A stretch of 64,000 nt of DNA from Sipunculus nudus (GCA_026874595.1 CM049318.1:20373456-20437455); one strand, 5' to 3'; counted from the stretch's first letter, positions 10,340 to 23,045 are shown. The notes: a model not told the origin generated them from the sequence alone. Numbers and translations: made by a program.

Positions 10340-12988
10340 CTTCCGGAAAAAAGCCAATCAAGCGTTCATTAGAATGTGCACCAAATGACAAAAACTCGGC
10401 GCCTAAACGAGCAAGGCTGTCTGAAGAAATTCTAGCAGCTGAGAGAGAGCAGCGTTTGACTGCAGAGGTGGAAGAGCTTCGGGGCAAGAACAATAAACTG
10501 GAACAAGAGAACGCTTTGTTAAGAAAAAAAATTATCCTGTACAACCCGAAACGTGTGAATCAAGCTTTAAAGCGTAAAAATGTAACTATTGCAAAGATGA
10601 AAGAAAAGCTGACTATACAGATCAAGAAGGGTGCCACAGAAAAAGGTAACTTGTCAAAAAACTGAGAGCTACTAATGAAGCTAAGCGATCCATGAAAAAG
10701 GCGAAAGCGAAGGCACTGAAAAAGGTTCAAAGTGTAAAAAATAACGCAGTCAGAAAAGTTCAGAATGACTTTGTTAAGAAACTTGCAGATAAATCCCGTG
10801 AAATTAGACAGCAGTCGAAAGCATTCGCTGACAAAGAGAACATTTATGTAGCAGCTTTAGATAATATGCATGATAAAACTGAAAATGAAACACAGACAGC
10901 CAAAAATGGTTAAAATCCTACCATACGGGAAGTTAGCTATCTGTTGCAAGAAGCCAGTGTGTCGCAGAAAAATGTATCAAAAGTGTTGAAAAGTGTAGTA
11001 AAAAGTGTCACTGGCTGTGACTTGGTCGGGGGGTTACCGAGCTATGGGACACGAAACCAGTTTTCAGGGAAATGAAACTACTATCCTAACAGCAAGTCAA
11101 AGAAGCGTTGGTTGGACAAATGTATGACCGCAAAATACGATGGAACCACCAAGAGACTGGGACATTTAGTAGAAACTGAAATTGCAACAGAGGAGGGATC
11201 ATATCTGATAGGTTTGAGACAACAGGTGGGAGGGAGGGCAACTGATTATGTTGACACTATAGTAGACAGTATAAAAACAATAGAAAAAAAAACAAAAATC
11301 CTGGGAACCATGAAGCAGACATTCTAATACCATGATTGATAGATGTGTGACTAATCAGACAGTTGACACACATTTGGAAAAAATAAAAGGTGACAAGTTT
11401 AACCGATTTAAATGCGGAATGCATCCACTTGACTCCATTGCTAAGGCATGTGATGCAGTCCTGAAAGAGTATGACTCAAAGGAGTTTACAGCTAGAGGAT
11501 TTGAGAAGGGTTCGAATCTGCCTTTTACTAACAGAGGGGAGAGCATTACTAAGGCTCTGGTTCGGCTGACTGGAAAGCTACTTTAGCACAAAGTATAGTT
11601 GTAGCCAAGAACTTACACATTATCTAAAAATGAAGGGGAAAGTATCAACCAACAAGGGACTTTACTATAGATTCGTGGGCAACCGTTTTCACCTATTTTT
11701 TTTAGTAGTGGGGTACTATACCTTCATGCATCAGCCATTAATGATTTCTTCAGTACCACCTATGTGCCAACAAATGCTTTTCAAACTGCTGTGCTTAATG
11801 CTTTACAACTCCCGGAAATGAAAGAAACTCAACAGGCTATGGGATTAATGGGCAAGGCAGTGACCGGACCCTGGATGAGGCTTTTAGGTACCAGAAACAA
11901 CATACTTTACTTGAACACTCCATTCTAATCTGCTATAGACAAACTTGAGCAGTTAAGCATGCACCGATGCAACTCCATTGATTTCTCCAAATATGGAAAG
12001 TGTAATTCCTGATATCGAAGTGCAGAAAGATGAAACATTCACCTGCTTAATTGCACAGAAATCCACAAAACTGCTACATCTCCTCCAGGAACTATGCAAA
12101 GCCTTTGTAGTTGTCATGCGTAGACAACTTCAGGATCACCTGAAGGGTGATGTGCTGTGGGAGGCATCAGTGCAGTTAATGAAAAAAGCAAAGTCATGCA
12201 ACCCGACAAACATCACAGGTGAAAGACATTTTGCATTGTCTGATGCAGTTTCGGCACGAGCTAGACTTGCAACCGCAGAACTTGTTGAAGCTAAAGTGAT
12301 GTATAAAGTGAATGGGACAGGAAAATGGCTTGATTCACAACCATTTGAAGAGAAAGCTGAACGCACCAAGCTGGCAATGAAACAAGCCCGTGAACTCGCA
12401 CAAAAAAGGCTAGAGCTATCTGAGAAAATAAAACAGAGGCTGCAAGAAAATAGAAATGATCTGTTAGCCAAAGAGAACAAAGACTGTGAGAAATATGAAC
12501 AGTGGCTTGAGGGAGTGTATGATAATGGTGGTCTATGGGAAAGTGAAGAAGATGTATCAAACAAAACTAAGAAAATGTCAAAAACCAAGGCACTTGCTGC
12601 TGTGAAATTCCAAATCTATGTCAGAACCAAAATTTTAAGGGATGAGTCAAAGAGAAAGGTTTTATTGTCAAAATGTTCTTTGATAGATTTGAAGTCTTAC
12701 CTGGTAGAGCTGATCAATGAATATCCTGTGCCTGCAGAATTGGAGGATTTGCATGAGTTACTTTTAAAACCTATATCAATAGTAGGGTCCAGCTTCTCTC
12801 AGGCTTGGGAAACGGAGAGTACCAAATCATGGTTTGAGGGTAGAATAACCGAACTGGTCACAAACAAGCATAACCAATTGGAATTTAGATTACAATTTGA
12901 GGAAGACATTCCGTCTTATATGACAGTGCCTGAGATATTAGTAGATATTATCCGTGGAGACATGGATATCCATTATGATTTTTTATGA
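10340..12988 (+). pseudogene. Decayed DNA-transposase-like gene, single copy, frameshifted
   Basis: A continuous protein-like signal is broken by at least six frameshifts or stops. In order: a basic leader (PKRARLS) and long coiled coil at 10,340-10,663; a frameshift into a Lys-rich helix to 10,912; a segment ending near 11,072; then a core with YDGTTKRLGH at about 11,140; KCGMHPLDS at about 11,410; VGNRFHLFF at about 11,670; KAVTGPWMRLL at about 11,850; and an open 336-codon C-terminal part (11,978-12,988) with GERHFALSDA and a Lys/Glu-rich helix. This order resembles, as I recall them, uncharacterised transposase-like proteins with many copies in marine invertebrate genomes. The DGTT Asp may belong to an RNase H-like core (inference). 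It interrupts copy A where copy B has none, so it was inserted after the duplication or lost from B. Element ends were not identified. Confidence 0.6.
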
Positions 12989-13824
12989 TTTTATCACTGT
13001 AACCTTGTTTTGTATTTTTGCACATTATGGCTCATTCTAGGCAATTTATTATCATTGTCCTATGTTTTTACTAAATGAATTCCTTGAACATGTTTTTAGT
13101 GGTAATCATCACATGGACATGTTATGTACAGTGTACAGTCATTATACTGAGTTTTTAAAAAAAGTGATACAGATACTGTGATATTTCAAAACATGTTTGA
13201 TAACATGTTTGGATTTCAGCACTATCATATTCTTTACTACATCAGTTACATTTTAATTATAAATTCAAAATAATTTATGAACTGTTAACTTTGTGATACA
13301 AGTAATAATTGTAATATTTTACCAAATTAGGGGATCCAGGTAAAGATAAATGTTTAACTGCATTTATTAATATCTGAGTCTTAATAATTGATATATTTCC
13401 TATATTTTATTTCTTAAAGTCAGTTTGAAGTCACATACACAAATATACTACAATAAGTAGTTGTAGTTTAATATTGCATGTAAATAAATGTTTTGTGTGC
13501 TGAATTTGTTTTATTTCTCAGTTTTGGCTTGGGTAGGGCAACACCCCCTAATTAGTGTTTGACATTCTGCTGCAGTGGAGGGCCACGCCCCCTAATTAAT
13601 GGAGCCAGCACCCTGCTGGTCACAGGTTTTCCTGGAAAGATGGGTCCCAATTAGCTTGGATTTAATAACCAATAAATGTCCATAATTTTGCTATTAATAG
13701 TCATATTAAATCAGTTTAAGAATTTTTTTGATCCTGAAATAAAGACAAAACTGGCAGTATATTTTTCATGTAAAAATTCTAATTTTGAAATTTTCACTGA
13801 TATACCTAAAGTTTTGATAACTTG
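12989..13824. other. No gene seen
   Basis: AT-rich sequence downstream of the transposase remnant. It is absent from copy B, so it may be the 3' part of the inserted element. Short GC-richer phrases (CACGCCCCCTAATTA, CACCCCCTAATTA) repeat at about 13,540 and 13,585. Confidence 0.5.
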
Positions 13825-14540
13825 CACTGAAGACATCAGACTGAATCTCAGAGGGTCTAGCACAATGAAGAAAAGTCTACCATTTTGCTTCAAGAAAATG
13901 AAGTTAAATAAATGTATGTTCTTTGATATCATTGACATTGTTCTAAAAAGTGCCAGGATGATATTGCTTGTTCTAAAAAGTGCCAGGATGATATTGCATT
14001 CAGTACCAGTTTTTCCATAATAATACATGTTCATTACTTTAAACCGTTCATTTTAATCAATTATGTATTTTATTTCTAGTACACCAACACAAACGCACAA
14101 GTGGTGACAGGACAAGTGGTATTTATTATTTATTCGTGTCAGAGGACTTCACACAATGCTGGATTCTGTTGGTATGATGAGGGTGTAACAAGAACCAGAG
14201 ATTGTCACACCCGCTCATCACAGGTCAATCGGTGGCTATAAGTAGACTGGCAGTGTAAACGATGATGGCTGGCAGGTGTCAGCACTGCAAGTGGATGTTC
14301 TCATCTGCTCAGCGACCATGAAAATAACAAATATAACTATAATATGGACAGTCAACAAGCGACAAACCACGCCAACTGCTATTGAAAATGCGTTAAGGTT
14401 CGAGTGAAATGTTTCCACATGCTTTTGTTTATTTGAAAACCGGAAGTAAACAAATGACTCCAAAAGTCGGAGAATACTCGGAGAGCTGGAGCCACTGAAC
14501 TGGTCATCTGATCGGTCTTCATCATCAACGTCTTTCACCT
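13825..14540. other. Non-coding block conserved with 39,925-40,590
   Basis: Shared landmarks include ATCTCAGAGGGTCTAGCACA, AATGCTGGATTCTGTTGG, AGAGATTGTCACACC and CAGGTGTCAGCACTGCA. Copy B has inside it an AT microsatellite and a 48-bp palindrome that copy A lacks. A 102-codon minus-strand frame (14,236-14,544) is not preserved in B. Confidence 0.65.
13939..13998 (+). repeat. 30-bp tandem duplication, two copies
   Basis: The unit TGTTCTAAAAAGTGCCAGGA plus ten more bases occurs twice in succession, with one mismatch at the end. Confidence 0.9.
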
Positions 14541-14687
14541 CCACTGAAAATTATCAACTTGTGAAAGTAATTTAATTATTTAGAGCCAATGTGGCTCTTG
14601 CAATATCTGCCGTCAAGATAAAACGCAACCTCTTGCAAATTTACAGTTGATTAATAATACTTAAGATATTGTTTACATCTTTATTAA

Positions 14688-16936
14688 ATGCTTATATATA
14701 TGTCAAGGCCCAGATTAGAATCTGGTACAATTTAAAACTGGGCCAGCCCAGATCAAAATTTTAATCTTGGCCATACCAGTTTTTAAACTGGTCCAGCCCA
14801 GATAAAAATTTTGATCTGGGCCGGTCCAGATTACAATCCTGAATTGAAATTTGGTCTCAACTAATTAATTGTATCCACCAAAACAAAGTTTTGCGGATAC
14901 TATGTTTTTGACCGGGTTCCGCCGCCGCCGCTCTCCTCCGAGACTACTGGACGGATTTTTCCGAAACTTACACCAATTATCGGGTCACATGTGAACTGGT
15001 GCCTAACCAATTGGCCTTGACCTCTGACCTTTCATCTCTGCCCAGCGTCCGTTTGTGCGTCTGTTTCCACACATTAACCCACATATCTCGGGAACCCTTT
15101 GACCGATCAGGAAAATAATTTTGTAAAAATGTAGTCCTTGGATAGCTTTATAACATACACAAAAAATGGTGGCGCCATCTGTAACCATGTTTGCACAGAG
15201 TCCATCTGTTCATCTGCCTTGGGTTAAAATCACTCATATCTCTGCAGTGGTCTGACTAATTCACCTGAAATTCGGCTTGCTTATACATCCCGCATAGCTT
15301 TCTTGATTTTATGATAGGTGGCGCCACCTACATTCACGTTCACGCTGCATGCAGACATCCAAGCTCATATCTCGGGAACCGTGCGTTTGACCAATCAGGA
15401 AAAAAAATACACAAATGTAGCCCTTGGATAGCTTAACAACGTACACAAAAATGGTGGCGCCACCTGTAGCCATTTTTGCACAGCGTCTATCTGTTTGTCT
15501 TCCTTGGGTTAAAATCACTCATATCTCTGCAGTGGTTCGACCAAATTACCTGTAATTCGGCATGCCTATACATCCTGGATAGATTTCTTGATTTTATGAA
15601 AGGTGGCGCCACCTATATTCACGTTCACGCTGCAGACATTAATGCTTATATCTCCGGACTCATTTGACCAATCAGGAAAAAAAAAATTACAAAAATGTAG
15701 CCCTTGGATAGCTTAATAACATACACAAAAATGGTGGCGCCACCTGCAGCCATTTTTGCACAGCGTCCATCTGTTTGGCTGCTGTGGGATAAAATCACAT
15801 GTCTCTGCAGTGTTTTGACTTTTCCACCTGAAATTTTGCATGTGTATATATCTTGGATAGTTTCTCATTCAAATAACAGGTGGCGGCACCTACAATCATG
15901 TTTACGTGGCAGACATCCATTCTAATATGTAACACATGTAACTCTATTTCCCCTTGCCACTCAATATGCCTCACTTCACCCGTCCTACTCTGATTTTGGC
16001 GGATACACGTAGTCGCTTGTCGACTACCCGTATTCTAGTTTAAAACTGGGCCAGCCCAGATTAGAATTTTGATCTGGGCCAGTCAATATTACAATCCTGT
16101 GTTGGACTGATTTTAGACTGGGCCAGCCCAGATCAGAATCCTTATATCTTATCCTAGGCTGGCTTAATTTTTATCATCTAAAATAGATTTTTCAAGGGCC
16201 TTAATACCTTCCTGAATATTTAGTTATATGTTCTCGGTCCAGCATTACAATATGTGCAATATTTTCTAATGGGTTGCTGGACAGAAAGATGACAGACTAA
16301 AGAAACCAACCTCGTAAATTATGAATGTACAGGTCTTGGATAACAAGCTTAATTTACATTTGGTAATATATATTAATAATTATTAAATTTTGCTTTGGTT
16401 TGTTTAGTAAATGCAAATATTCTGCAAGCTATATTTGTAGTTTTCAGCTGTAAAATACCAATGTTTAACATGATCATTTCATCAATTATATATTAGTAAT
16501 TTCACATGAGGTTAAATTACAACATAAATATGACGGGGGTCAATCAAATGGCATTTTAATAGAATATGAAATAAATTTATAAAATATTAATTATTATGGA
16601 CTTGCAATATTTTGCAAATTCTTTGAACTGATTAAAGGCCAGCTAGGTATACGTGTATAGAGTGTAACTGAAGCCAGCCTAGGTGTAGATTAGGATTCTG
16701 ATCTGGGCTGGCCCAGTCTAAAATCAGTCCACCACAGAATTGTAAACTCACCTCGCCCAGATCAAAATTCTAATATGGGCTGGCCCAGTTTAAAATCAAT
16801 CCAGACCAGATTTCAATCCTGAAGTCTTCAATACAGGATTATAATGCGGACCGGCCCAGATCAAAATTTTAATCTGGGCTGGCCCAGTTTTAAATTGGAC
16901 CAGATTCTAATCTGGGCCTCGAAATATATATAAGTA
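14688..16936. mobile_element. Foldback element with long inverted arms
   Basis: The left arm begins near 14,688 (CTTATATATAT...AGGCCCAGATTAG) and is the reverse complement of the right end at about 16,860-16,936. Pairing continues through CTGGGCCAGCCCAGAT-type sub-repeats: left arm 14,688-14,857 plus 16,036-16,165, right arm 16,656-16,936. A loop of about 490 bp lies between. The left arm is interrupted by the array insertion at 14,858-16,035. No transposase is present. A target duplication was not clear because the ends are AT repeats. Confidence 0.8.
14858..16035 (+). repeat. GGTGGCGCCACC array 2, nested in the foldback arm
   Basis: Palindromes of the TGTAACC/TGCAGCC type fall at 15,168, 15,453 and 15,733 (period about 280-285), alternating with the TACATTCACG type at about 15,319 and 15,602. 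It begins with a CAAAACAAAGTTTTGCGGATACT leader and ends with GGCGGATACACG...CGACTACCC, the same tail as array 1. The leader and tail share GCGGATAC, so this looks like a complete mobile unit that transposed into the foldback element. Confidence 0.8.
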
Positions 16937-18019
16937 TATTACGGTATGCAATATGAATGTAGGCCTATGCCTAAAATATGTTATCACTAACTTTGGGGTT
17001 AAGATTTAAGACCCGAAAATTATCGTAAATTGTAATTTATTTATATAAACTTAACAGAAATAACTAAAAATGTTAAATTAGTGTCGGCGTCTAGGTCTAG
17101 CTATATAGCCAGGGGGGAAGTTGGCAGTGGGTACACGACCCAAAAGTTTACTGGCAATGCTGCATATGTCAGCAAACTGTAGCTTCTCAGGATGTGAGAC
17201 GTTTTTATATTGGGATTTTTTTGGCGCGTTGTGGCGTACTGGATAGGGCATTGGCATTTCGAGGAATTAGTATTATGATGTGGCATTCTTCAAAAAGTAC
17301 AAATTTGGCTTTTTTTCAAGATTGGTGAGAACATCTAAATGTTTGGTGTTTTTTTTGGCTGTGAGTCCCATTTCAAGTAGGCCTATTTCAGGATATATAA
17401 AATGCATGAGCAATCGAACCAACCAAATGATTTGCGAACGAACTTAATAGAGGCAAGCTTCGCAAGAAGAAATAGATCTTCTGTTATTCTTTATTAGACC
17501 AGTGGTCTTGCAATGTCAGAACGCCATCGATATTCTGACCTCTTATTCAAGGGTGTGCATTTCAGGGACGTCTACATGTACAGAAATCCCTAAGGGACAA
17601 TAACCAGGGAAAACCCTGTCAGAAGACTATATACTGGCCCCAGTGGTGGGTTGGGTGTCTGTCTTATTTTTGTGCGGAAAATATTATGACGTTCCTTGGA
17701 ATCTATACAGAATTTCCATTCTTGAACTCTTGAATTCTCCTAAATTCTAAAACCCATGATATTCAAACAGCCTGAAACAATTACCCTTTTCCATGCATGA
17801 TTCCTCATACTCTCACAAAAGTCTCGTTAAAATACAAACGTTAACACTATCGTGAATATACTGAGTATATTACCTAAATTTCTGTCTTTAGATTTGCCTC
17901 TGGTTATATAGGATTTAATGTTAATATGACTTGCATTATATTTAATGTGACGTGAACAATAAAAATCTTTTACCAAGACCTATGTAGGAGTAAATATTGC
18001 GTCCCTTTATTTTTACATG

Positions 18020-18023
<4 letters not shown>
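16937..18023. other. No gene seen
   Basis: AT-rich sequence with no conserved reading frame. A short tRNA A-box-like stretch near 17,230 has no matching B box. Confidence 0.5.

Positions 18024-18075
<52 letters not shown>
18024..18075. repeat. (AT)n microsatellite
   Basis: About 52 bp of uninterrupted AT dinucleotides. Confidence 0.95.
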
Positions 18076-18076
<1 letters not shown>

Positions 18077-19396
18077 CATTTGTTATATGTAAAACCATTC
18101 AATTGTTTTGTTAAAACACATTATTAATCAAATATAGTACAGTGCACTTACAAGGACCACGAATACCAGTTCAAATTTTCAACAAGATATAACAATATAC
18201 GATACATTTACATACAACAACAACAAAATATACATATTTGGTTAAACCTCAGGACCAAAGAATTAATTTACATACACCAAAACAAGAAAAGGCTCGTATG
18301 TCTCATACGCATCTTCTTATATATTTTACTTTATTTCTTTGTATGACTGTCCTTCTTGTAATAACTAAAATAGATTTTATGTTACATATTTATTATATTT
18401 TTTTTATTCTTTTTAATAAATCTAATAAATCTTCCACCAGTCAAAGTCGGTAACAGGTTTCTAGAGTAGGCCTATATCATGATATTTATAGTTTTCCACC
18501 CTTTTTCATTGTCATAAAACTATTTTATAAAATTCCTTGCACCTTTAAAACACAAGTCGATGTTATGACTGCGATATTCTGAATATTTGAATGATAGAAG
18601 ATGCCAATTGTTCCGAATCATCTTTTTCATGTTTTCTCAGAGTAGGTGTTCTCTGAAAACTCGCCGGGAATTCTCCAAATCTCTGCAAGTTCTCATATTG
18701 AACAAGGGATTCACTTTCAATGAAAAGCAGACAAGTGCGACAGAGTTTCCTTGGGAAACCTTTCCTGCTGATACCTGAAATGCAAAGAAGGTATATATTG
18801 TGAACTTGTAATACAGATCAGCTGTATTCAAAGAGCTTTATGGATACTTAAAGTTTCCTGTCTTCATGGGACCTGATGTTAAATCACTACTATCCTGATA
18901 GCAACTGAAGAACTCAGCCTTTCACGAGATGCTGCAAATTGAATAAACTCTCGGATCAGCAGAAGATCAGACTTTGAAAGACATTATCATAGCCAAACAG
19001 CAGATGGGAAAGTTAACAAGTTAATACGTGTACTCGAAATGTAGTTAACGTCCCGGAACTGGGGCAGGCCTCCGTATTTTACAATGCTAGAGTTCGCCGC
19101 TGCCTGTGGTAGTGGCAAATGTTGAATCACGGCACCAGGTGCCGGGATGGTATATTCTTGGACTCCCAGCTTGCATCTGTTATGATCGGACAGGTAACAT
19201 GCATCCAATCAATGAACTCTATTGAGAAGCAGATCTGCTAAATTGATGCTAGAAATTTTGCCAGTGTAGAAAAGCTTAAGAAGTGTTGTACAGGTAGAGA
19301 ACTGGTGGAAAACTTTGCATGTATAGATTATTAATGCTTTGGATTGTCAGGCTAATATTGACATTCTTTGATGTAACGTTGTATTAACCATACACA
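18076..19396. other. 5' flank of copy B gene
   Basis: No gene was identified. Because copy B starts at 19,397, its promoter and any 5' UTR exons should be here. I see no TATA or initiator strong enough to call. Confidence 0.4.
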
Positions 19397-19858
19397 ATGG
19401 CTTCAGAAGCCTCTGAAATTAGTAAAAAGAATGAGCCAAAGACCATCATAAGTACCAGGTGTGTTTGTTGTTCCGAAGATATAGCCAGAGGTCTTCCAAG
19501 TGCACGAGGTAGACGGATTCTGTCTGGAGGAAGTGCGGCCAACTCTGCACAACAGAATACCTTGTGTGGATTGTCACAGGACATGGCAAACTTCTATGAG
19601 CTCTTCCCAAAGAAAGAAACATTGATATGTTCAGCATGTTTTAACACTCTGAGTAGGATATCCAGTATGCAAGAGAAACTAAAAAACATGACAGCTGACC
19701 TAGACAGACAAGTTTCAACCATACAGAATGGTGTTAAACCATTTGTTCAACAGTTCATGCCATTTCGAGTGAAGAGTACAACTGATAATGACCCTGCTGT
19801 CAAATCTGAAGACTCCCAAAGGATACAGGTGAAAGTACCACCCAGAGAAACCAAAGAG
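19397..19858 (+). CDS. Copy B gene, exon 1: ZAD-like zinc module protein, N-terminus
   Basis: The ATG sits in a strong context (ACACAATGG) with an in-frame TAA 12 nt upstream, so this is a well-supported start. It encodes 154 codons ending exactly at AAAGAG|GTAATT (phase 0). Residues C22-x2-C25 and C78-x2-C81 form two CxxC knuckles 53 residues apart, followed by an amphipathic helix (residues 83-105, FNTLSRISSMQEKLKNM). That spacing resembles the ZAD domain, a zinc-binding dimerisation domain of nuclear zinc-finger proteins, and related modules in uncharacterised mollusc proteins. The region after residue 105 is charged. Nuclear DNA- or protein-binding is inferred from this and the downstream KKRKL motif. 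No ortholog is recognised. The counterpart exon of copy A is off the window. Confidence 0.75.
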
Positions 19859-20233
19859 GTAATTCTGCTTTATTATTAAGTTTGACAACCATAGGTGCTC
19901 AAATTGATATTTAAATATAAATTTCAGTTTATTTTGTAATTCTATAGATTAACAAGTCCTATTACCCTCCAATTTGTTTCCACTTCAACAATTTACATAT
20001 TGACATTAAGACTATTCAATCTTGGTCTCTGGCAAATCAGGCATGGATGGCACACAAGCCCAGCAAGTACTGGCCCAAGGAGCCAGTGTTGTTGCATTTT
20101 GCTTGCATCTCCTGCTGGCACATGCACCTGCATTTTGGGCTCAGTTATCTGTTGAGGGTTAAACAACTAAAGTTGGAACTAGAATTGTAGTGAAGCTGTC
20201 CTGTTTATCACCATCTTTTTCTTCTTAACATTT
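19859..20233. other. Intron 1 of copy B, first part
   Basis: No feature seen. It includes a short CA/TGC-rich stretch near 20,060-20,150. Confidence 0.5.
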
Positions 20234-20299
<66 letters not shown>

Positions 20300-20322
20300 A
20301 TATAATATAATATATAATGTAT
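20234..20322. repeat. (TA)n microsatellite with TAATA tail
   Basis: About 60 bp of TA repeats followed by four TATAA units. Confidence 0.95.
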
Positions 20323-20478
20323 TTATTCTTGCAAATAAAAAAAAAATTCAGGTATTTTTTCTTGTCCAGTAAAGTTTGAAACATGTCAGGCCACCCACAC
20401 CATAGAATTTGTAGAAAAATCAATTTTTCTGTTGTATAATTTAACAATGTTGAAACAAATGATTACCTGAATTCTGCT

Positions 20479-21330
20479 TTTTAGCAAACCTGTGAGCTTA
20501 TGTGATGGCCCAGTGTCTTCCGTCCTGTATTATCTGTCTGCTGACATGTATGTTAACCCATGCTATTTAAAAAACCCTCAGAGCTACTGCGCCAAATTTT
20601 ATAGAATAATCATTCACGTGTCAAACTTTTTTGGATTCAGCTTATTTTGGTGCCATCTGCAATTATCTGCATTTTACAGGGAAAAAGCTAGAAAATATTT
20701 TAAAATATTCTATGAAACTGTCAATCCAAATTGTTTAATATTTCATAGAAATTATTCCTTGAATGAGCTCTCTCAAGTTTGTTCGAATGGTTTCAATTCG
20801 ATGAATTTTTGCTGAGTTTCAGGAAGCTGAACTCAGTCACTTGGTTAAATAAACATACTAAAAGTGCAGTCTCAGAAGCACCTGGAGCTGTCTTCACCAA
20901 GTTATATGCAGATGTTGGTCACATGACTCATATTTGAAATTGAGGTTTTGGTGGCAGCACCTATGTCAGCCTATTTTTTTATTGGCAAATTTCTCTTTCA
21001 GCTTCTACATTAAAAATATTTTATGATTAAACTTCAAAGCTGGATGGTTTAATTTCTCACAAAATCATCCTAGGGTAGGGTTCTCTCTTCATTGTTTTTT
21101 TGGTAGAGTCATAGACAGCTGAAATTGGTCTTGTGGTCATTAGAAAGCCTATTTCAAACTGAGGGCCGCAGAAGTCTTCTTCTGGAAAACTGTTTTTTTA
21201 ACTTCTGTAACATAAAAAAAACTGATTCTTAGTTGGTTTTTGTTCAAGTTTACTTAAATGATTTTGGCAGAATGATTTGACCTTTAACAATGAGAGGACT
21301 GAATACTTTGACAAATAATTTGCTAGTAGA
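20479..21330 (+). mobile_element. Dispersed repeat family 2, second copy
   Basis: Opens TTTTAGCAAACCTGTGAGCTT and shares ordered internal phrases with 6,776-7,560 and 34,607-36,010. The GGTGGCGCCACC motif is degraded to GGTGGCAGCACC at about 20,951. A third 5' fragment starts at 21,533. Confidence 0.55.
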
Positions 21331-21532
21331 TTTAATGTATAAACAAACTTAGCTCTTTGGGTATTAATAATAATTATTATTATATAAGCAGAGCTGTACA
21401 GGCAACATAAATATGATTAGTTTCAATATCTTATCCTAGTCTATGTGTTAGATAAATCCATGAATTAAATGTATTTGATTTTGATTTTTCATTCAATAGG
21501 CATCTGGTACAATTCTCAACCTAAAAACAAAT

Positions 21533-21949
21533 TTTTAGCAAATCTGAAAGCTTATGCAATGATGTGGTATTGTCCGTCATGCGTCATAGCTCTCTCAAAA
21601 AGGGTTGGAGCTAGCATCACCAAATATTTTGCAAAAAATTAGCCATCTGAAAAAATCTAAAAATTGATATTTTGCTTATTTCTTGGCAAACTGCATTTTC
21701 TTAGATTTTATAAGGATAAAGCTTAAAAACATTTAAAAATGTTCTTCTCCTAAACCATGCTGCCAAATTGTCTGTTCATCTTTCCCAGTAATCCTCCCTG
21801 GTAAAGAACATATCCCAAATATCCTGACTTATACATCCTAGTTTTAAAATGTCCTAGTCTGATACGTGCAGGTCCAAAACCTCCATTTGGCTGAAATCAT
21901 AATGACTGAGGTAGATATGCAGGACATAGAGGATCAATATTAAATATTT
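21533..21949 (+). mobile_element. Family 2 fragment plus the repeat shared with 9,048
   Basis: 21,533-21,835 repeats the family 2 opening (TTTTTAGCAAATCTGAAAGC). 21,836-21,949 repeats the stretch found after array 1 at 9,048. It ends at the next element's AGCTCAGCTGA start, so three repeat families are stacked end to end. Confidence 0.5.
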
Positions 21950-23045
21950 AGCTCAGCTGACTTTAAGCCATCTGAGCTTAAGCAATCACTCTTTGTCTGT
22001 CTGCCGTCCTGGCGTCCTTGTGTCTGTCCGTTAACAAGGCACAAATCGTAACCACTGGACCTAGAATCTTCTTACTTGACATCCAGAGAAGTCCATGAAA
22101 ATCTCCTCGGAAACCTGAAATTAGGTCTCTGGTACCCATATTCACCCAGCTATGAAACTCCGAAGTAACCCCCCCCCCCCAGAATAATGGAAAATTTCAT
22201 ACAAAATCTTAAGTATCTGAACAACTAATGCATTGATCACCATGATTCTTTGCATGGATATTGATCATGGAATGTTTCATCCGTTTCTGCAGACTGGTTG
22301 CGCCACCTATATTTTTTCGAATTTTTACAATTTTTTTTTTCCTTATTTTTGAGACCTTTAAAGATGCCGTTATCTGTTAACAGGGCACAAATCGTAACTG
22401 CTTGACCTAGAATCTTCTTACTTGACATCCAGTGAGGTCCATGAAAAATCTCGTGGAAAACCTCAAATTAAGTCTCTGTTACCCATATTCACCCAGCTAT
22501 GAGGCTCCGAAGTATCCCCCAGAATATTGGAAAATTTCATACAAAAGCTCAAGTATCTGAACAACTAATGCATTATATCACCATGATTCTTTGCATGTAT
22601 ATTGATCAAGGAGTGTTTCATCAGTTTCTGCAGATTTGTGGCGCCACCTGTATTTTTTCAATTTTTTTACAATTTTTTTGTTCTCTATTTTTGAGACCTG
22701 TAAAGATGTGGTCATCTGATTACAGGGCACAAATTGTAACTTCTGGAACTAGAATCTTTTTACTTGACATCCAGTGAGGTCAATGAAAAATCTCATGGGA
22801 AACCTCAAATTTAGTCTTTGTTACCCATATTCTTCCAGCTATTTGGCCCCGAAGTACCCCCTAGAATAATGGCAAATTTCATACAAAAGCTCAAGTATCT
22901 GAACAACTAATGCATTGATTACCATAATTCTTTGCATGGATATTGATCATGGAGTGTTTCATCAACATCCGCACTCTGCAGACAGGTGGGGCCACCTGCA
23001 TTTTTTTATTTTTTCTCTATTTTTTTAGACCTTTAAAGATGCAGT
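21950..23045 (+). repeat. Tandem array, about 344-bp unit, three units
   Basis: Opens with the AGCTCAGCTGA hairpin. The phrase GGCACAAATCGTAAC and its variants recur with starts at 22,041, 22,387 and 22,729 (346 and 342 bp apart). Each unit ends with a (G)CGCCACCT stretch followed by a T-rich tract. A fourth, isolated unit is inside 23,622-24,010. Confidence 0.85.

Larger units (their letters stand above)
1..14540 (+). repeat. Tandem segmental duplication, copy A (5' end outside window)
   Basis: Blocks here recur in the same order and orientation in 24,480-40,590: exons at 155, 1,231 and 2,439; intron sequence at 835-910, 1,320-1,680 and 2,160-2,438; and non-coding blocks at 6,000-6,240, 6,480-6,640, 9,612-10,305 and 13,825-14,540. 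The spacing between matched blocks varies from about 24 to 31 kb because each copy has taken different insertions. Copy A alone carries the transposase-like block near 10,340-13,000. The divergence, with many substitutions and indels in introns, suggests an old duplication. The first exon of copy A would lie left of the window. Confidence 0.85.

Noticed and set aside
12136-12588. 150-codon minus-strand open frame
   Set aside because: Ser-rich antisense shadow of the Lys/Glu-rich transposase-like frame.
17220-17290. tRNA-like SINE head (GGCGTACTGGATAGGGCATTGG)
   Set aside because: No B box at the expected distance.
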